From the NCBI GenBank assembly GCA_024195585.1, contig SWBL01000022.1, forward strand, positions 186,001 to 250,000: DNA of 64,000 nt, written 5' to 3'. Of the stretch, positions 1-11,983 are shown in pieces. The translations under genes were made by a program, and so were the position numbers. The DNA is from Aureobasidium sp. EXF-3400. Its lineage: Eukaryota; Ascomycota; Dothideomycetes; Dothideales; Saccotheciaceae. The notes below the pieces were generated by a model. It was not told the origin of the DNA. It saw only the letters and a list, made by a program, of their open reading frames with translations, and searched no databases. Positions within the stretch are counted from its first letter, which is position 1; each line of letters opens with the position of its first letter.

Positions 1-502
1 ATGCTCGGGTCCTCTGACGATGCTTATGACTTTATCTTTCTTTTCAGCATTATACCCATCCTCTTATGTATCAATAATCGATCTCATCTCTAGTATTATA
101 TCACTTCTTGCAATATCACTCTGTCAATCAACAAGCCGACCTCGGAGCTCGGACATGTCGGCCGAACTTGTCAAACACCACTCTGGAACCCTGGAGATGT
201 GGAGAAATCGATTCTTCCCCACCATGACCACCCGTCCCACTTTGCCGTGACGAAAGATGTAGCTTCATACCGCGCGGACGTGCCGTTGTCTATAACCGTA
301 AATGTCTGTGTGTACGGTTATGGGAAGCGGCTTTTGAGTCTTTTGACTTGATTCGGTCGTAAGCGGTCGAGTATTTCTTGTGTCTGACCTTCCTTTTTAC
401 TTTACCTTACTCTGATCGCTCAATATCCTGCACTTTCTACTTTTTTGAACCGTGGGTATAGCTTGATACAATAGTTTGATTGATCAGTACAACACCGTCA
501 AC
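1..502. other. Upstream region, no gene seen
   Basis: I see no convincing gene here. The 3' half is pyrimidine-rich and is probably the promoter and leader of the monooxygenase gene that starts at 503. Confidence 0.5.
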
Positions 503-1892
503 ATGTCGAACAACGTCAAGAACATGCATATTTGCATCGCCGGCTCAGGTATGTAGCCCATCATCCTCCTCCCTCGAGCTCTCCACTGACAAGGTCACAG
601 GTATGGGCGGCCTCGCCTGCGCCCTCTCCCTCGCCCGTCAAGGCTTCACCAAAATCTCCGTCTACGAATATGCCTCCAACCTCGGATTCGTGGGTGCAGG
701 CATCCAACTAGCACCCAACATGGCACGCATCCTGGACCGCTTGAACGTCTGGGCACCCATCCAAGCCGAAGCCGTAGACCTCAAAGACACCTCTATCCGC
801 CAAGGTTCCTCAGATGCCGAACTCGCAAATGTGAAACTGGGTTACGTGAAAGATACATATGGATACCCGCATATGGTGGGACATCGCTCGAATTTGGCTG
901 GAGAAATGTACAAAGGGTGTCAAGAGGAGGACGCAAACATCACATTCAACTTTTCGCATTCGGTGCAAAAGGTACACTCGTGGAGTCCGAAAGTCAAGTT
1001 TGAAGTCAAGCCTAGGGATGGAGAGGCATATGATGTGGAATGCGATGTTCTTCTTGGAGCCGATGGTGTCAAGTCCAACATTCGCGATCAGATGCTGGAG
1101 TTGCTAAACATCGATGCCAAAGTAGAGGATTCAGGACAAGCAGCTTACAGAATCATGCTTAAGAGAGAGGATATGGAACACGACCCCGAACTACTCGAGC
1201 TCATCGATGCAGAGAGAGCGACTAGATGGATTGGCGAACGCCGCCATATCATCGCTTACCCAGTTTCCAACAACACCATCTACAACCTTAGTACCGCACA
1301 GCCTGATGTCAATTTCGCTGCTGCACCTTCAGCTACCTATACGACCAAGGGAAGCAAGAAGGAAATGCTGGACGTGTACTCTGATTTCTGCCCTAAGGTG
1401 CAGAAGATGCTGAACATGGTGCCTGAAGGCGAAGTCTGCGAGTGGAAGTTGAGAGTACATGCTCCCCTACCCACCTGGGTACATGGAAACATGGCTTTGG
1501 TGGGTGATGCCTGTCACCCCACTCTGCCGCATTTGGCACAAGGAGCAGCTCAAGCCATTGAAGATGGAGCAGTATTGGGAGTTGTGTTGGGCAAGTTGCC
1601 TGATACAAGTGCTGAGAGCATCAACAAAGCACTGAAAGTGTATGAGGAGTTGAGGAAGAGTAGAGCTGAGGGTCTGGTTGCGTTGGCCGCGGCGAATGGA
1701 AAGGAAATGCATCTGGGTGATGGAGCGGCCAAGGAGGCCAGAGATGCAGCATTCAAGGCTATCAGAGAAGGCACAGAGGGAGCCAAGGTTCCAGACAGGT
1801 GGGCGGATGCTGATGTGCAGAAGATGATTTATGGGTGTGATATTTGGAAGGAGGCTGAAGAGCAGTTTAACACTTTGTTCGCTGCTGCTTAA
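503..1892 (+). CDS. FAD-dependent monooxygenase, salicylate hydroxylase-like
   Basis: Two exons, 503-548 and 601-1892, with a 52-bp GTATGT...CACAG intron, give about 445 residues, the usual size for this family. The intron splits the dinucleotide-binding motif, and only the spliced product restores GSGMGG at residues 14-19 near the N terminus. Further in lie a GADGVKS segment and the FAD motif GDACHPTLPHLAQGA at about residue 316, both typical of class A flavoprotein aromatic hydroxylases. Such enzymes use NAD(P)H and oxygen to hydroxylate aromatic acids; salicylate, 6-hydroxynicotinate or a related ring compound are all possible. No signal peptide is visible, so a cytosolic enzyme is inferred. 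The ATG at 503 was chosen because it gives the canonical N terminus just before the Rossmann strand. The exact substrate cannot be told from sequence. Confidence 0.9.
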
Positions 1893-2060
1893 ATATTTAT
1901 GGTCACGTATAACGATCGAATCTCTCAGTGTAAGACATAGTGCTGTGCAAACAGAAGAGTAAACCATCGTGGAAGCGTGAGTGTAAATTTGCTGCTTGAA
2001 TAGTCACGTGTAACGACGATCTTCGAGCGTACGCTCTGTTGTGCCAATAGAAGGGTGATT
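1882..2060 (+). repeat. Diverged direct repeat at the 3' end of the monooxygenase gene
   Basis: The stretch from about 1882 to 1961 (GCTGCTT, then GTCACGTATAACGA, later a TGTGC...AGAAG block) recurs imperfectly at about 1990-2060 (GCTGCTT, GTCACGTGTAACGA, TGTGC...AGAAG). The first unit contains the stop codon of the gene. This looks like an old small tandem duplication of the gene's last bases and 3' flank. Confidence 0.55.
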
Positions 2061-2317
2061 CCTTGTAGAATACCTACATATCAGTATTTGTGCAAAAACA
2101 TCAAGGATTCAAGGCAACCAGACCTAAGAAGATAGAGAGGAAAGCCAAGCCAAGGATCGGAGTCTAACCCCGCTTCCAGCTCGACGGCAGCCAAGACGCT
2201 TTTGATCTTATCGCGGATAGATCCGTTGTTGCCGTAACTCGATTAGGTGTTTCCGGCCTTCTCGACTTGAAGCCTTGCAACTCTCTGGAGACTGACGATT
2301 GCAGCAAAAGGCCCAAG

Positions 2318-4446
2318 ATGGGGCGCTTCCATCCCGTGTACATCCGTCGCTCGGATGGTATGCTGGAGACAGCTACCAAAAACGGCGCCAGGATTCAAAA
2401 AGAGGCCAACAAACCCACGCCTAAGCAGCTGGACGACAAGCCCAAACCCGATGGAGTGAAGGACTACTACCGCGAGGTCGCCATCGACGAGAGCAAGCAC
2501 ATGGACTGGAGAAGAAAGCTTGCAGCTATGCTTGCTCGTGACATCGGTCTTGATCTCGGTGTGTTTGCGCATCGCGACACGAAGCCTCGACACTGCTGAC
2601 GACGTTATTAGAGAAAGGATACATCCTCGCCCACTTCCCCGAGAACTATCGACTCTTCGAGCACGTCAAGACCGCAAAGAAAGGAGAAGGAGAACCAAAG
2701 ACAAAGACACATGCTGGCGGTGGTAATGAGCGGCAAGACGCTTACTTGTACGGCCACCCTCTGGGGCGCAAGAAGCGCTTCAGAAGTCCTGGCGACTTCT
2801 ACCCACATCTACTCTGGCTGGCCACCGACCCTGAAGGCGACTCGGACAACTGTTCTTGCAAGATCTGCTGCCCCGAGGAACTCGATGCTTCGATGAAAGA
2901 GAGGGACACAAACACACAACCAGTCATTGCTCGTCGCCCCAGTACACAGACGAGGCCCTCCAACACACCCACCCCAGGCCCAGTATCTTCAAATCCTGCC
3001 ACACTTCCCACTCGTGTCGCTGCCACTCCCACTCCGCAACCCGTCTCTTCCACTGCTGCTGCTACTGCTGCTGCGGTCGCTGCCGCACAATCCGCTTCGC
3101 GTACTGCTAGTAAGCCCATCGACTACGACATTGATCGCCAGTATGCCATCTTCTTGTTCCGTCAGGGCGAGATGGTCTGGTTTGACCGTCAAGGCGCATG
3201 GGGCCTGGGTGTCATCACCGAGAGATCAAAGGTCGGCACCAACTCTCATTACAGAGTACAGCCTCTCTCGTTCCCCGACCATCCCACCCAGTCAGTCACC
3301 ATCACAAAGGATCGCGACCTCCGTCCGTGGCTGGCATGGTCGGTCCCCCCTTACACCCATCAAGCTCTGAACCAAGTCACACACCCTCTGCACTACAGCA
3401 CTTTCGACTTCAATGCCCTGGCTCAGGGAAAGTATGGCCCAGGCACTACTGAGATCGATGCTAGTATCATGGCTGCAAAGGCCATTGACGCCACTTATAC
3501 TCCCTTTGGCCCCGAGTCTCGCTCAGAGACTCCATCATTCACTGAAACTCGTTGGAGCGGTATCTACTTGGGAGCAGAGAAGATTTGGCTGAACGAGCCT
3601 ATTCGTTTGCCAACCCCTGCTGGACAAGAGGCCCCTCGTGTCCTTGTCGTGAGAGCCATCGTCGAAAGAACCCAAAAGTCTGGGCAGCAGGTCTTCTCGT
3701 CCATTTCATTCGTTGGAGATGCCTACGTTATGCTACCAGCATCCATGGAACCCATCACCATGAATCGTGCTCCTAACGGCATAGTCGCTGGTTCAGACAC
3801 AACCAATGTCCCGCTAAGACTGCTGGAAGATGTCCGCCGCCGCAACATCGCTACCATACAAGCTAAGGGCAAGGCCTATCAATGGAAGCTCTTGGAACAG
3901 AACAAAGTCGTCGCCCTGAAGGACGTTAGAGGCAGATGGTATGAATCGACACTGTTCCTTCCTATCCTTCTACCACGTCAAGCAGAAGAGTACGAAGAAC
4001 GTGTCAGGGAAGGTATAATCCCAGAAGTCCTGGTCCTGATGAACGGTCACGGTGACTGCAACAAAGACGCAAGCGATGGTAGACGTCTACTTCCAGACGT
4101 ACGAGCATCTACACGCGAACAAGCGCTAGGAAAAGCAGTTCCAGCTCGCACCGTCATCCAAGATGGTGTCAGACAATCACAGCAAGTACCGCCACAGCAG
4201 CAGCAACAAGCACGCCATGTCAGCGGAGGTGGTGCTGCACCCGGTTACCAGACTCATAATGGGCAACATCAGAATCATGCGAGTGTTACGGCTGCGGGTA
4301 ACAGTGCATCATCTACATCTATTTCTGCCGCTACATCGGCTCAGCAGATCTCTGACAACCCGACAACCGGTTTTGAGGAGTTCATGGATCTGGATGGATT
4401 AGGTGGCGCTGATGGGATGGGTGGCTTCGACCAGTCTTATGTTTGA
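2318..4446 (+). CDS. clr2: Clr2-type transcriptional silencing protein
   Basis: Two exons, 2318-2558 and 2612-4446, joined across a 53-bp GTGTGT...TTAG intron, encode about 691 residues. The region around residues 100-170 carries the conserved features of the Clr2 N-terminal domain: a PENYRLFEH segment, then YGHPLG, FRSPGDFYPHLLWL and a CSCKICCP cysteine cluster. Residues from about 255 onward (FLFRQGEMVWF and following) fit the Clr2 C-terminal BAH-like region. An alanine-rich linker lies near 215-240, a short glutamine run near 608, and the tail is disordered. In fission yeast Clr2 is a subunit of the SHREC histone deacetylase-remodeller complex that silences heterochromatin; that role here is inferred from family membership. 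The ATG at 2318 is the first that leads straight into the conserved sequence. Confidence 0.85.
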
Positions 4447-6752
4447 TCATTTGCATCTTTCTACTCACCGCTCTGTCTGATCAAACATGGCGTTTTCTGT
4501 GGTCTTTTGCTGTGAGGGGTTCCCTGACCGGGCGCATGGCTTTTCTTCTTTCGCGATGGTGTTTGAGCATATCTCTCTCCGTATAGCTCTGGGCGTTTTT
4601 CTGTTTTGCTTTTAATCTGGCTTGCATTCATCATAGCCCGTGTAGTGAGATACCAATCATAGTTCTAGTTTGCTTGTGCATCTGTATTTTCTCCTTTTCG
4701 TCATTTGACAGTTGGGTGTGTCATGCTTACACTTCTATCCGAACCGCAATTTTTTGATGTACGATATACGGGGTTGTACTTCGCAAACGGTATACGATGT
4801 ACGAGAGGGTCTCGAACGTTTTGAGAATACCTCTGTTTCCCTTGTCCCTATATGTACATGCATAACACTATTGAAATTTCGTGATTCAGAAGGACATCGG
4901 ATCAGATCAGGGCAAAAGGGGCTTTCGAGGGTGGCTGGTACACGGATACGGATACTTGCAGTTCCGTGTTGAGGTGACTGCATACTCGAGGAACTGAACT
5001 GCTTCCGAGAGACGAAGCCCTACTCTAGATTCTGCTGTTGTGGATCAATGACTAGGCACGAGCAGGATGGCGTTTCCTGATTGCAGGAGAAGCGAAACGC
5101 GAGTTGCACAAAAACATACAGCTGATGACTGAGGCTCCTCATGGTAGAGATTCATAGCTTTGTACCCAAGTATCTATCATGCGTATTGTAATTGTGATTG
5201 CCATAACAAAAGACGGATATTCATATCATCACTCTTTACACTCAGTGCACGAGTCTGCGGGAGTGGGTATGCAACGGTTGTGCAGAGCCAAAGGTGCAAG
5301 GGCAAAGCTACTCCGCCGGTCGGCAAGCAAGCGAGAAAGCCAAAGTCGAGTTGTCGGCGCGAGAAGAGGTGTGCCCTAGGACTCCACTGCACTTTTCTGC
5401 TGCTGGCTGGTGGATTTTGTGGATTTTATAGGCCACGCCTTTTTCCCACCGCTTGGAAACTCGACAAGGGCGCGGCGCCGTCCGCTTCGTGGGGTGTGGA
5501 TGGTAACAGAGTTGCGGAAGGAATAGGCGCCTCCAAGGCGGGAGCCCGGCCACCAGCCCGGACGACGGTGTTCGACCATCATGCTGGTTTGCTGCAGCAA
5601 GGTGTCACCAGAAACTCCTTCAGCCAACGCAGAGCCAAAGCTTGGCTCTTTCCGGGCGCATGAAGCCATGCATCAGAGCGGCAAGAATGGGGTGAGAAAG
5701 TGGTGAGAAAGTCGCAAATCGCGGTTCCCTTTTCTGAAAATCCCCATCTTTCTTCACACTACTCCCAGTTACCCAACCTGGCCCACGGAAAAGCAGACAT
5801 CCCTGGTGCATGGGATTTCTTCTGACTTGACGTTTCTTCAATCTAAGCAGGCGATCAGTCAGGCAAATTCACCTGCGTATCTCTTCTGTTTACCCTTCCC
5901 GGCTGCCAATCAGCCACAATATCCATCTGTCGTGCTTCGTTTGCTCCAAACGGACACACATTCATCTCTGCTCTCCCCTTTTTTTGCTGCCCTCGTCTGT
6001 ATAAGGGAAGAGGCTCCACGCGGCGAGACACGCTATTGTTCTTATCTACTGGTCATCATCCTCTACGCGAGCAACAAAGACGGACCAGCAAGGAGAAGGG
6101 AGAAGACCGGCGTGCTGCTAGAACAGAGCAAGCGACTCCCAAGCGAGCACAGGCTAGGCTTGTTGGTTTTCGCGCCGTCCAACCGCCATCTGTTGCTCCG
6201 CTTTTTTTCTCCAGGTTACAAACCAAAAGGTGACCTACCTACTTTACGTGCTTGCCCTTGTCCCCGTGGTTTAGCGAAAGCAATCTTTTTGGCTTCGCGT
6301 GGTCCAGGTCCTTTCCTCTCCCAATTCTTATACTACAGCAATGGCCGCCTTTTTCGCGACTTGATAATGCTTGGTTCCCTAAGCCGCCTTTTTTGAGAGG
6401 ACAATCTTACTCGTGGTCACACTCGCTCATCCCACCCGGACGTTCGTCTTTTGGTACCGCGTGTAGAGTACCTTGCTTACTGTCATCCTTGGAAACTTTT
6501 ATAATTGCGAAACATAATCCAGTTGCTTGGACTCCGACTGCTTGGGTCCACACTAGAACTTGGAAAGCCAACTACTGCCCAACGTTCTCCTAGGCCACCC
6601 TGTCTGTTGGATTTCCGTCGTTGATCTGGTTGCTTTGACTGGTTACCGCCACGGTATAGTCGTCGCTGCGACGAATTTCCTTGGGTCGCTGTCGTCACAT
6701 CCTGACCGCACTCTACAACAACCACCTTGAATATCATAAACAGCCCGCCAGT
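4447..6752. other. 2.3-kb gap, probably 3' flank plus long promoter/leader
   Basis: Open frames occur on both strands but none has family resemblance, splice logic or convincing codon use. The last kilobase is pyrimidine-rich and contains a TATA-like TATAAGG near 6000, so it is probably the promoter and 5' leader of the gene starting at 6753. Confidence 0.5.
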
Positions 6753-7925
6753 ATGCCACCATCTTCACACCCAGACCCTGCCTATGAGCACACTCGCCGA
6801 GGCCAGATCCGCAGGTATCTTCAAAAATTCACCACCACAATCCGGAGAGGAAGCAAGGATTCCGATGTGGAGAACAACATTCCTCGACCGAGTGACGAGA
6901 CAGATGACATCCAGGAACATTCCCATGATGATACATTGTTCATCAACCCAATCGACGCCGACGCACCATTGACGACACATGATGTACCCGAGGAGCAATC
7001 TCAACCCATCCCACCGGTCACGACTGAAACATTCCACATCGATCGTGCTTCAGTATATCAGGAGAGGGCTCAAAAGCTGCGTGACCGGTATGGGATGAAT
7101 ATCGCTGGTAGTGACCGGTCAACTTTCCCTGCCACCGCTCGTCGTGTTCAGAAGTCTGCAAGAATGCGTACCCACCGTAGCTGTCATGAGTGTGGTGTTG
7201 ACTTTGGTCATGGTATCCACTGTCGAGCTTGCCATCATAGACTATGTGGAGAATGTCCCCGCACCCCTGGAAGAGGGATCAAGGAAGCCATGGCTCAAGC
7301 GAGGGAGTTCCCCTTCCACGTTGTCTCTGAAGAGTCGTCGACGAGTCCAGACCACCTCATGGCGGAAGCACCTACCGCTGTCTCAGATCAGCTTGACCTC
7401 TTCGACATCAACATGCCGTCGAGTAGCAAACAAATCTCGAAACCTTCGACATCTTTGGATCCTATCGTCGCCGAAGACAGCTTCATGCCAACGTTGGAGG
7501 TTGATGACGATATTCCTGACTGTGCTCCTATCCGTATTGCCCACAACTCTCGCCACGGCAAAGACAAACAAATCACCTCCACCTCACCTCGTTCATCTCA
7601 TCATAGTAAGGGTTTTCCTCTGACATATCAAGATAGTCTGCTAACTGATTTGATAGTGCCTTACTCTATCTCCACCATCAGAGACCCTATCTTGAGAGCT
7701 CCAGCAGGCGTTCAGCGTATATACCGCAAACCTCGCCAACGAGTCCGCTACACATGCCACGAATGCTCCACGCCTTTCCAGAGTCACGGCAGAACATGTG
7801 ATAAATGTGCTCATGAGCGTTGTCTCGAATGTCGGGACCGACCATCCCACAAGTCGCACAAGTCACGACCGGACCCAAGACTTGTTGAAGCTGTTAACCA
7901 ACGTCTTGCTCAAGTTGGGAAGTAA
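6753..7925 (+). CDS. Zinc-binding protein with duplicated six-cysteine module
   Basis: The ATG at 6753 opens a frame of 390 codons. A likely 51-bp intron at 7606-7656 (GTAAGG, branch CTAAC, TAG end) is a multiple of three, so the frame is open whether or not it is spliced; splicing gives about 373 residues. Two cysteine clusters share the pattern C-x2-C-x9/10-C-x2-C-x4-C-x2-C, one at about residues 142-170 (CHECGVDFG..., CRAC, CGEC) and one near the C terminus at about 315-342 (CHECSTPFQ..., CDKC, CLEC). The rest is low-complexity and probably disordered. Each cluster should bind zinc. No catalytic domain is visible, and I do not recognise a named family; a nucleic-acid or protein-binding adaptor is only a guess. 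Confidence 0.75.
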   Translation: MPPSSHPDPAYEHTRRGQIRRYLQKFTTTIRRGSKDSDVENNIPRPSDETDDIQEHSHDDTLFINPIDADAPLTTHDVPEEQSQPIPPVTTETFHIDRASVYQERAQKLRDRYGMNIAGSDRSTFPATARRVQKSARMRTHRSCHECGVDFGHGIHCRACHHRLCGECPRTPGRGIKEAMAQAREFPFHVVSEESSTSPDHLMAEAPTAVSDQLDLFDINMPSSSKQISKPSTSLDPIVAEDSFMPTLEVDDDIPDCAPIRIAHNSRHGKDKQITSTSPRSSHHSKGFPLTYQDSLLTDLIVPYSISTIRDPILRAPAGVQRIYRKPRQRVRYTCHECSTPFQSHGRTCDKCAHERCLECRDRPSHKSHKSRPDPRLVEAVNQRLAQVGK

Positions 7926-8703
7926 GATTTGCTCTTTCCTTCAAGCGTTGTTCGTTGCAGATGTGTGGGCCGTTGTTTAGACGAGTTTTATGAATCCCTT
8001 CTCTTCTACCCTTCTGTCTCGTTGTATACGAGCACATCCTCGTTTTCTTGATTGCAGTCATTCTCTCATCTTCTCATTTGTCAGACTAGCAATGGCGTAG
8101 TATTTTGGAGTGGAATTCTTTTTGTCTTTGTTATACAAGCATGGAGGATACCCCTTTGTTTCATGTCGCAGAATGAAGAGTTTATTGTTTCATTTGTGCT
8201 TTCGAAACTTTTGATGCCTTTGTGATTTGACTCTGTGTCATTGAGTGGTTGGAACGTGTGTCGAGGGAGAGCAAGACAGACCGAAGTGGAATCTGGGTGG
8301 ACGCCTAGTGTTCTTGCTGCGTCGCGCCTGCCTGGCAGGATCTATCGCATCAACTTCGACTCCCAGAGTGACCTCGGTAGCTCCCTGTGTGCTAAGGTCC
8401 GTAAGTCTCACGCCTCTCCCGCGAACATCTAGAGCGACGTCCTCACTATCAAAAGGCACAATGGTTTCCAGACTAGAGATGTTGTCCAAAGAAAGCCTGG
8501 AATATATTGTTTCTCCCTGGACACTAGCCTGTCTCTCGAGAGTACCGTGCATTTCTATAGGTGTACGCAGCACACATATTCTTCAAAGTTCTGTTCACTC
8601 GTGCTGGCGCCGCGATTTGACGCTATCACTCAGGATCATCGCGTGTTTTGATTTCTCTCGAAACCTTCTTCCGACTTTGACAACAACATCCACGACCACT
8701 ACC
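7926..8703. other. Gap between zinc-binding gene and first BTB gene
   Basis: No supported gene. The proximal part is probably 3' UTR and the distal part the promoter and leader of the BTB gene starting at 8704. Confidence 0.5.
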
Positions 8704-9632
8704 ATGTCTCAGCCTCCTGGTAGCAGTGCAAGTCTCTTTGGTGGCACAACTGCGTCGTCCAGCAGCTCTGCTTCTGTCAACGCCAACCATACACCCATCG
8801 TTCCGCCATCAACCAACACTAGCGCTTCCAATGCCATAGTGGCTGCTGTAACAGAGGCACCCCCAATCCAGCCCACTACCGCTCTCTCAGTCACCAGAGC
8901 AGTCTCGACACCTCACAAGAAGCCCACCAGGTAATTTGCCACCTTAAGAACATATTGATGGGTTTACTGACTCTATCCTCGCCCAGCAAACACTACAGTG
9001 AGATGGTCACGGTCGTAGTCGGTGACTCTAAGCAACCCTTCGTCCTGCACAAGGGCTTGTTGTGCTTCTACTCCGACTTCTTCCGCGCTGCCTTCGAAGG
9101 ATCATTCAAAGAATCAACTGAACGCAAGATCGACTTGCCTGATGTGGGTATCGACGTTTTCAAGGCTTTTCAAGTCTGGCTCTACTCACAATCACTATGC
9201 AACTTTGAGGATCCCCAAGATTCGTCCCAACCCCCGACATTCCCTCAGTGGCACGTTATGGCGTTGCTCTGGGTCTTTGGCGACAAATACCAGATACCCC
9301 TCCTTCAGAACTCTGTTATTGATGCCTTGATGGATAGGATCAAGGAAACTCAGGCGTTCCACACCGTAATCGTTCAAGTTGCTTATCAGCAAACCATGCA
9401 AGCCTCTCCTCTTCGCAGATTCGCTATAGATCGTTGCGTATTTACCGCACATCACGGCCCAGGTGAGGACTCGATCTTTGCTGAGAACCGTCTGGGTAGC
9501 TGGAGCAAAGAGGCATTTGTCGACTTTGCCCGTTGCATGAGCGATGCCTGGAAGAACAAGTTGCCTAAGGCTGTCATGCCGCAGAGAGACAAGTGTCATT
9601 ACCATATCCATGCTAGTGGCGAGCACTGTTGA
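8704..9632 (+). CDS. BTB/POZ domain protein, tandem copy 1
   Basis: Exons 8704-8930 and 8987-9632 with a 56-bp intron (GTAATT...CCCAG, phase 2) encode 290 residues. A Ser/Thr/Pro-rich, probably disordered N terminus of about 75 residues precedes the BTB fold (VTVVVGDSKQPFVLHKGLL, then FYSDFFRAAF and GSFKEST). A helical C-terminal half follows, and the protein ends in CHYHIHASGEHC. BTB domains mediate dimerisation and often link targets to Cul3 ubiquitin ligases; no partner domain such as Kelch or MATH is present. It is the first of three same-strand paralogues that share the intron position just upstream of the BTB fold and the terminal Cys/His motif. A target cannot be inferred. Confidence 0.85.
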
Positions 9633-10243
9633 ATATACTGCTGCTGTGAGTACCGGCTGTTCTTTCGGTCTTTGCTACATACTTACATCTACAGACACGT
9701 ACCTACAGAGCAAGCACACATCAATCACAACTTTATCATGGATCGTACGAGAAAGGAAGATCATATGGTACTACGAGGTTCTTCGATGCTGCAAGCGACT
9801 TGTCGAGAGCTCGGGCGAAGTGGTTCTGACGACGGAGAGGTCCTTACTCAAAAAATGGAGAAATCAAGTTTCAAGATACTGTTGTTCCTATTCTTCTGTG
9901 AAAGACATGTTTTTCGTAATTTAACTTCATACTTGTGACGTTTCCTTGTTCGTTGACCTTTGATTACTTTGCGTGTTGGCTGGGATGTGATCGCGATTGG
10001 CACACAGTGGAGAAACCTTCACTCCATCCAGGCGCTCGCTCGCAACAACTCCAGTCACTTTTGTCCGCTTTTGATAGTCTACGCCCTATCAACTCGGCGT
10101 CTCACTTCATCAGAGACGCTTTTCACATGCTTTCTCACCCTTTCCTCGAACTTTCATCTCTTTGTCTCGCGGAAGACGACCAACTGCGCTGGTATCTTGA
10201 GCCATCCATTCTCTCTCGATCGCGTCTTCGTCCACGCATCATC
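9633..10243. other. Gap between BTB copies 1 and 2; possible 3' UTR intron
   Basis: Positions 9646-9694 look like a 49-bp intron (GTGAGT...TCTACAG) just after the stop codon of copy 1. Copy 2 has a matching element at 11020-11069. The remainder is probably the leader of copy 2. Confidence 0.5.
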
Positions 10244-11012
10244 ATGTCGAGCACTCCAACTCCAACACAGACAGGCAGCTCGGCAGTCAGAGCCGTCTCG
10301 ATCCCTCACAAAACTCCTTCTATGTATGTCTGTTATAGCTTGGTTGTTAGGCGCGTTCACTTACCTCGTTGACAGCGAGTTCTACAAGGAGCCGGTCACT
10401 CTCATCGTCGGCACGGCTAAAAAACAGTACACTCTGCATAAGGGTCTTCTGTGCTTCTACTCGGACTTTTTCCGTGCTGCACTCAATGGTTCCTTCAAAG
10501 AAGCGACCGAGCGCAAAGTCGAGTTGCCTGAGGTTCAGATTGATGTCTTCGAGGCTTTCCAAGTCTGGCTTTACACTCAAACTTTTCCCAAGAATGAGAC
10601 TGTACCAGGTAAGGTCTATCTCGAATGGAACCTTCTGATCAAACTCTGGATCTTCGGCGACGGACACCAGATTCCACTCCTTCAAAACAATGCTATGGAT
10701 GCTATGCTCGACAAAGTGCGCCAGGACCGCGAAGTCCCTGTTTATTCGATGACTCATGCCTATGAGAACACTACTTCTAAATCTCATCTTCGAAAAGCCC
10801 TGGTCGACATCATCGCCTACAGAGCAACGATAAACGTCGATGCGGGTGTGGACAGTCTTTTCAGCAACGCCGCTCAGTACTGGCCTGCGCAAGTCAGTTT
10901 GGACGTCATAGCTGAGATGGAGCGTGGTTGGGAGAAGCGAGCTTCGAGATACGAGTTGCCCAAAAGAGACAAGTGCCATTACCACGTCCATTCTGGTACC
11001 GAGCACTGTTGA
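10244..11012 (+). CDS. BTB/POZ domain protein, tandem copy 2
   Basis: Exons 10244-10323 and 10376-11012 with a 52-bp GTATGT...GACAG intron in phase 2 encode 238 residues. The short N terminus contains RAVSIPHKTP, matching RAVSTPHKKP of copy 1 at the same distance from the splice site, which supports this model over a longer unspliced reading. The BTB fold starts at VTLIVGTAKKQYTLHKGLL and closely matches copy 1 (FYSDFFRAA, GSFKEATERK). The C terminus is CHYHVHSGTEHC, the same Cys/His motif with identical spacing. Copies 1 and 2 are the closest pair of the array, suggesting the most recent duplication. Function beyond BTB-mediated protein contacts is unknown. Confidence 0.85.
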
Positions 11013-11983
11013 TCGCGCTGTAGGTACTGACTGTTTCCTGAATCTCTGCATACATGCTTACATCTACAGACACGCGCCTACCAAGCAACTAGGCGTTCAT
11101 TGAAGGCTTTATGGTAGATCACACTGAGAGGGGGGGAACGAGAATCGACAAATGGAATCTCCGGGATATGTAAATTGCTTGACGAGAGGACAGTTTATAT
11201 GATGTAAGACGACGTTGACAATGAGTCCTGTCTCCAAGGACAGTCAATGATACTGTTGAACAGGAGGTATCATTACACAGAGAGAATAAATCGAGTAGAA
11301 TGGCATTGCTGTTTCCATTTTCCTCTTTATCCTCTTTGAACAGCGTTTTCTCTCGTATTTCAAGTTCTGCAATCTGCCGGCTCTGTCTTTTGGCTCGCAG
11401 AGCGAAAGCAACCACAGACTGCATCGTTCCTTCCACTTTGTGTGTCAATCGCACTTTAACCACGTCAAGCACACTTCTCACCCAGCTCTCACTTCTCCAT
11501 TACCACAAGCTCCTTCTCTTTCTCTTTCCATCATCCACGCTCGTTGTCGGCGAACGGTATCACGCATTTACCAATAGATGCAATCTTCTTTTCCTGATCT
11601 GTCTCCCTACCAAGAATTCACTCCATCGCTTGGTCTTTAATGAGACGCCGAGTCTCTCATCGATCACTTACAGAACACGCCTCGCAACACTTTCAACACT
11701 TTCACTTCATCGTATCTCACACCTCACACTCTTTCTTTCACTGCGGCTGCGGCTACGCGCCTCTAAATTGTCAACCTTACTTCCTCTATCTGTACATCAT
11801 CACAAGACCATCACCACATTCTCCAAAAGTCATCGCTCCTGATCAGTGGTTGTTGCTCTCCATCCAGCTCCTACTTCTTCTTTTGTCAACACCAGCACTC
11901 TCGCTACGGGAACTCTCGTCTTGACTTGTATCAACACCACAAATCGTTGCTAGTCGCTCAACATTCTCTACAACACCGGCATC
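11013..11983. other. Gap between BTB copies 2 and 3
   Basis: Starts with a copy-1-like 3' flank, including a possible 50-bp UTR intron at 11020-11069. The rest is pyrimidine-rich and is probably the promoter and leader of copy 3. No gene is supported. Confidence 0.5.

Noticed and set aside
5160..6396. Forward open frames of 167 and 196 codons
   Set aside because: Composition resembles translated promoter or leader (Ser/Leu/Arg-rich, pyrimidine-rich DNA). No domain, no splice logic and no signal of selection.
10347..11051. 234-codon reverse frame over BTB copy 2
   Set aside because: It is an antisense shadow of a strongly supported BTB gene.
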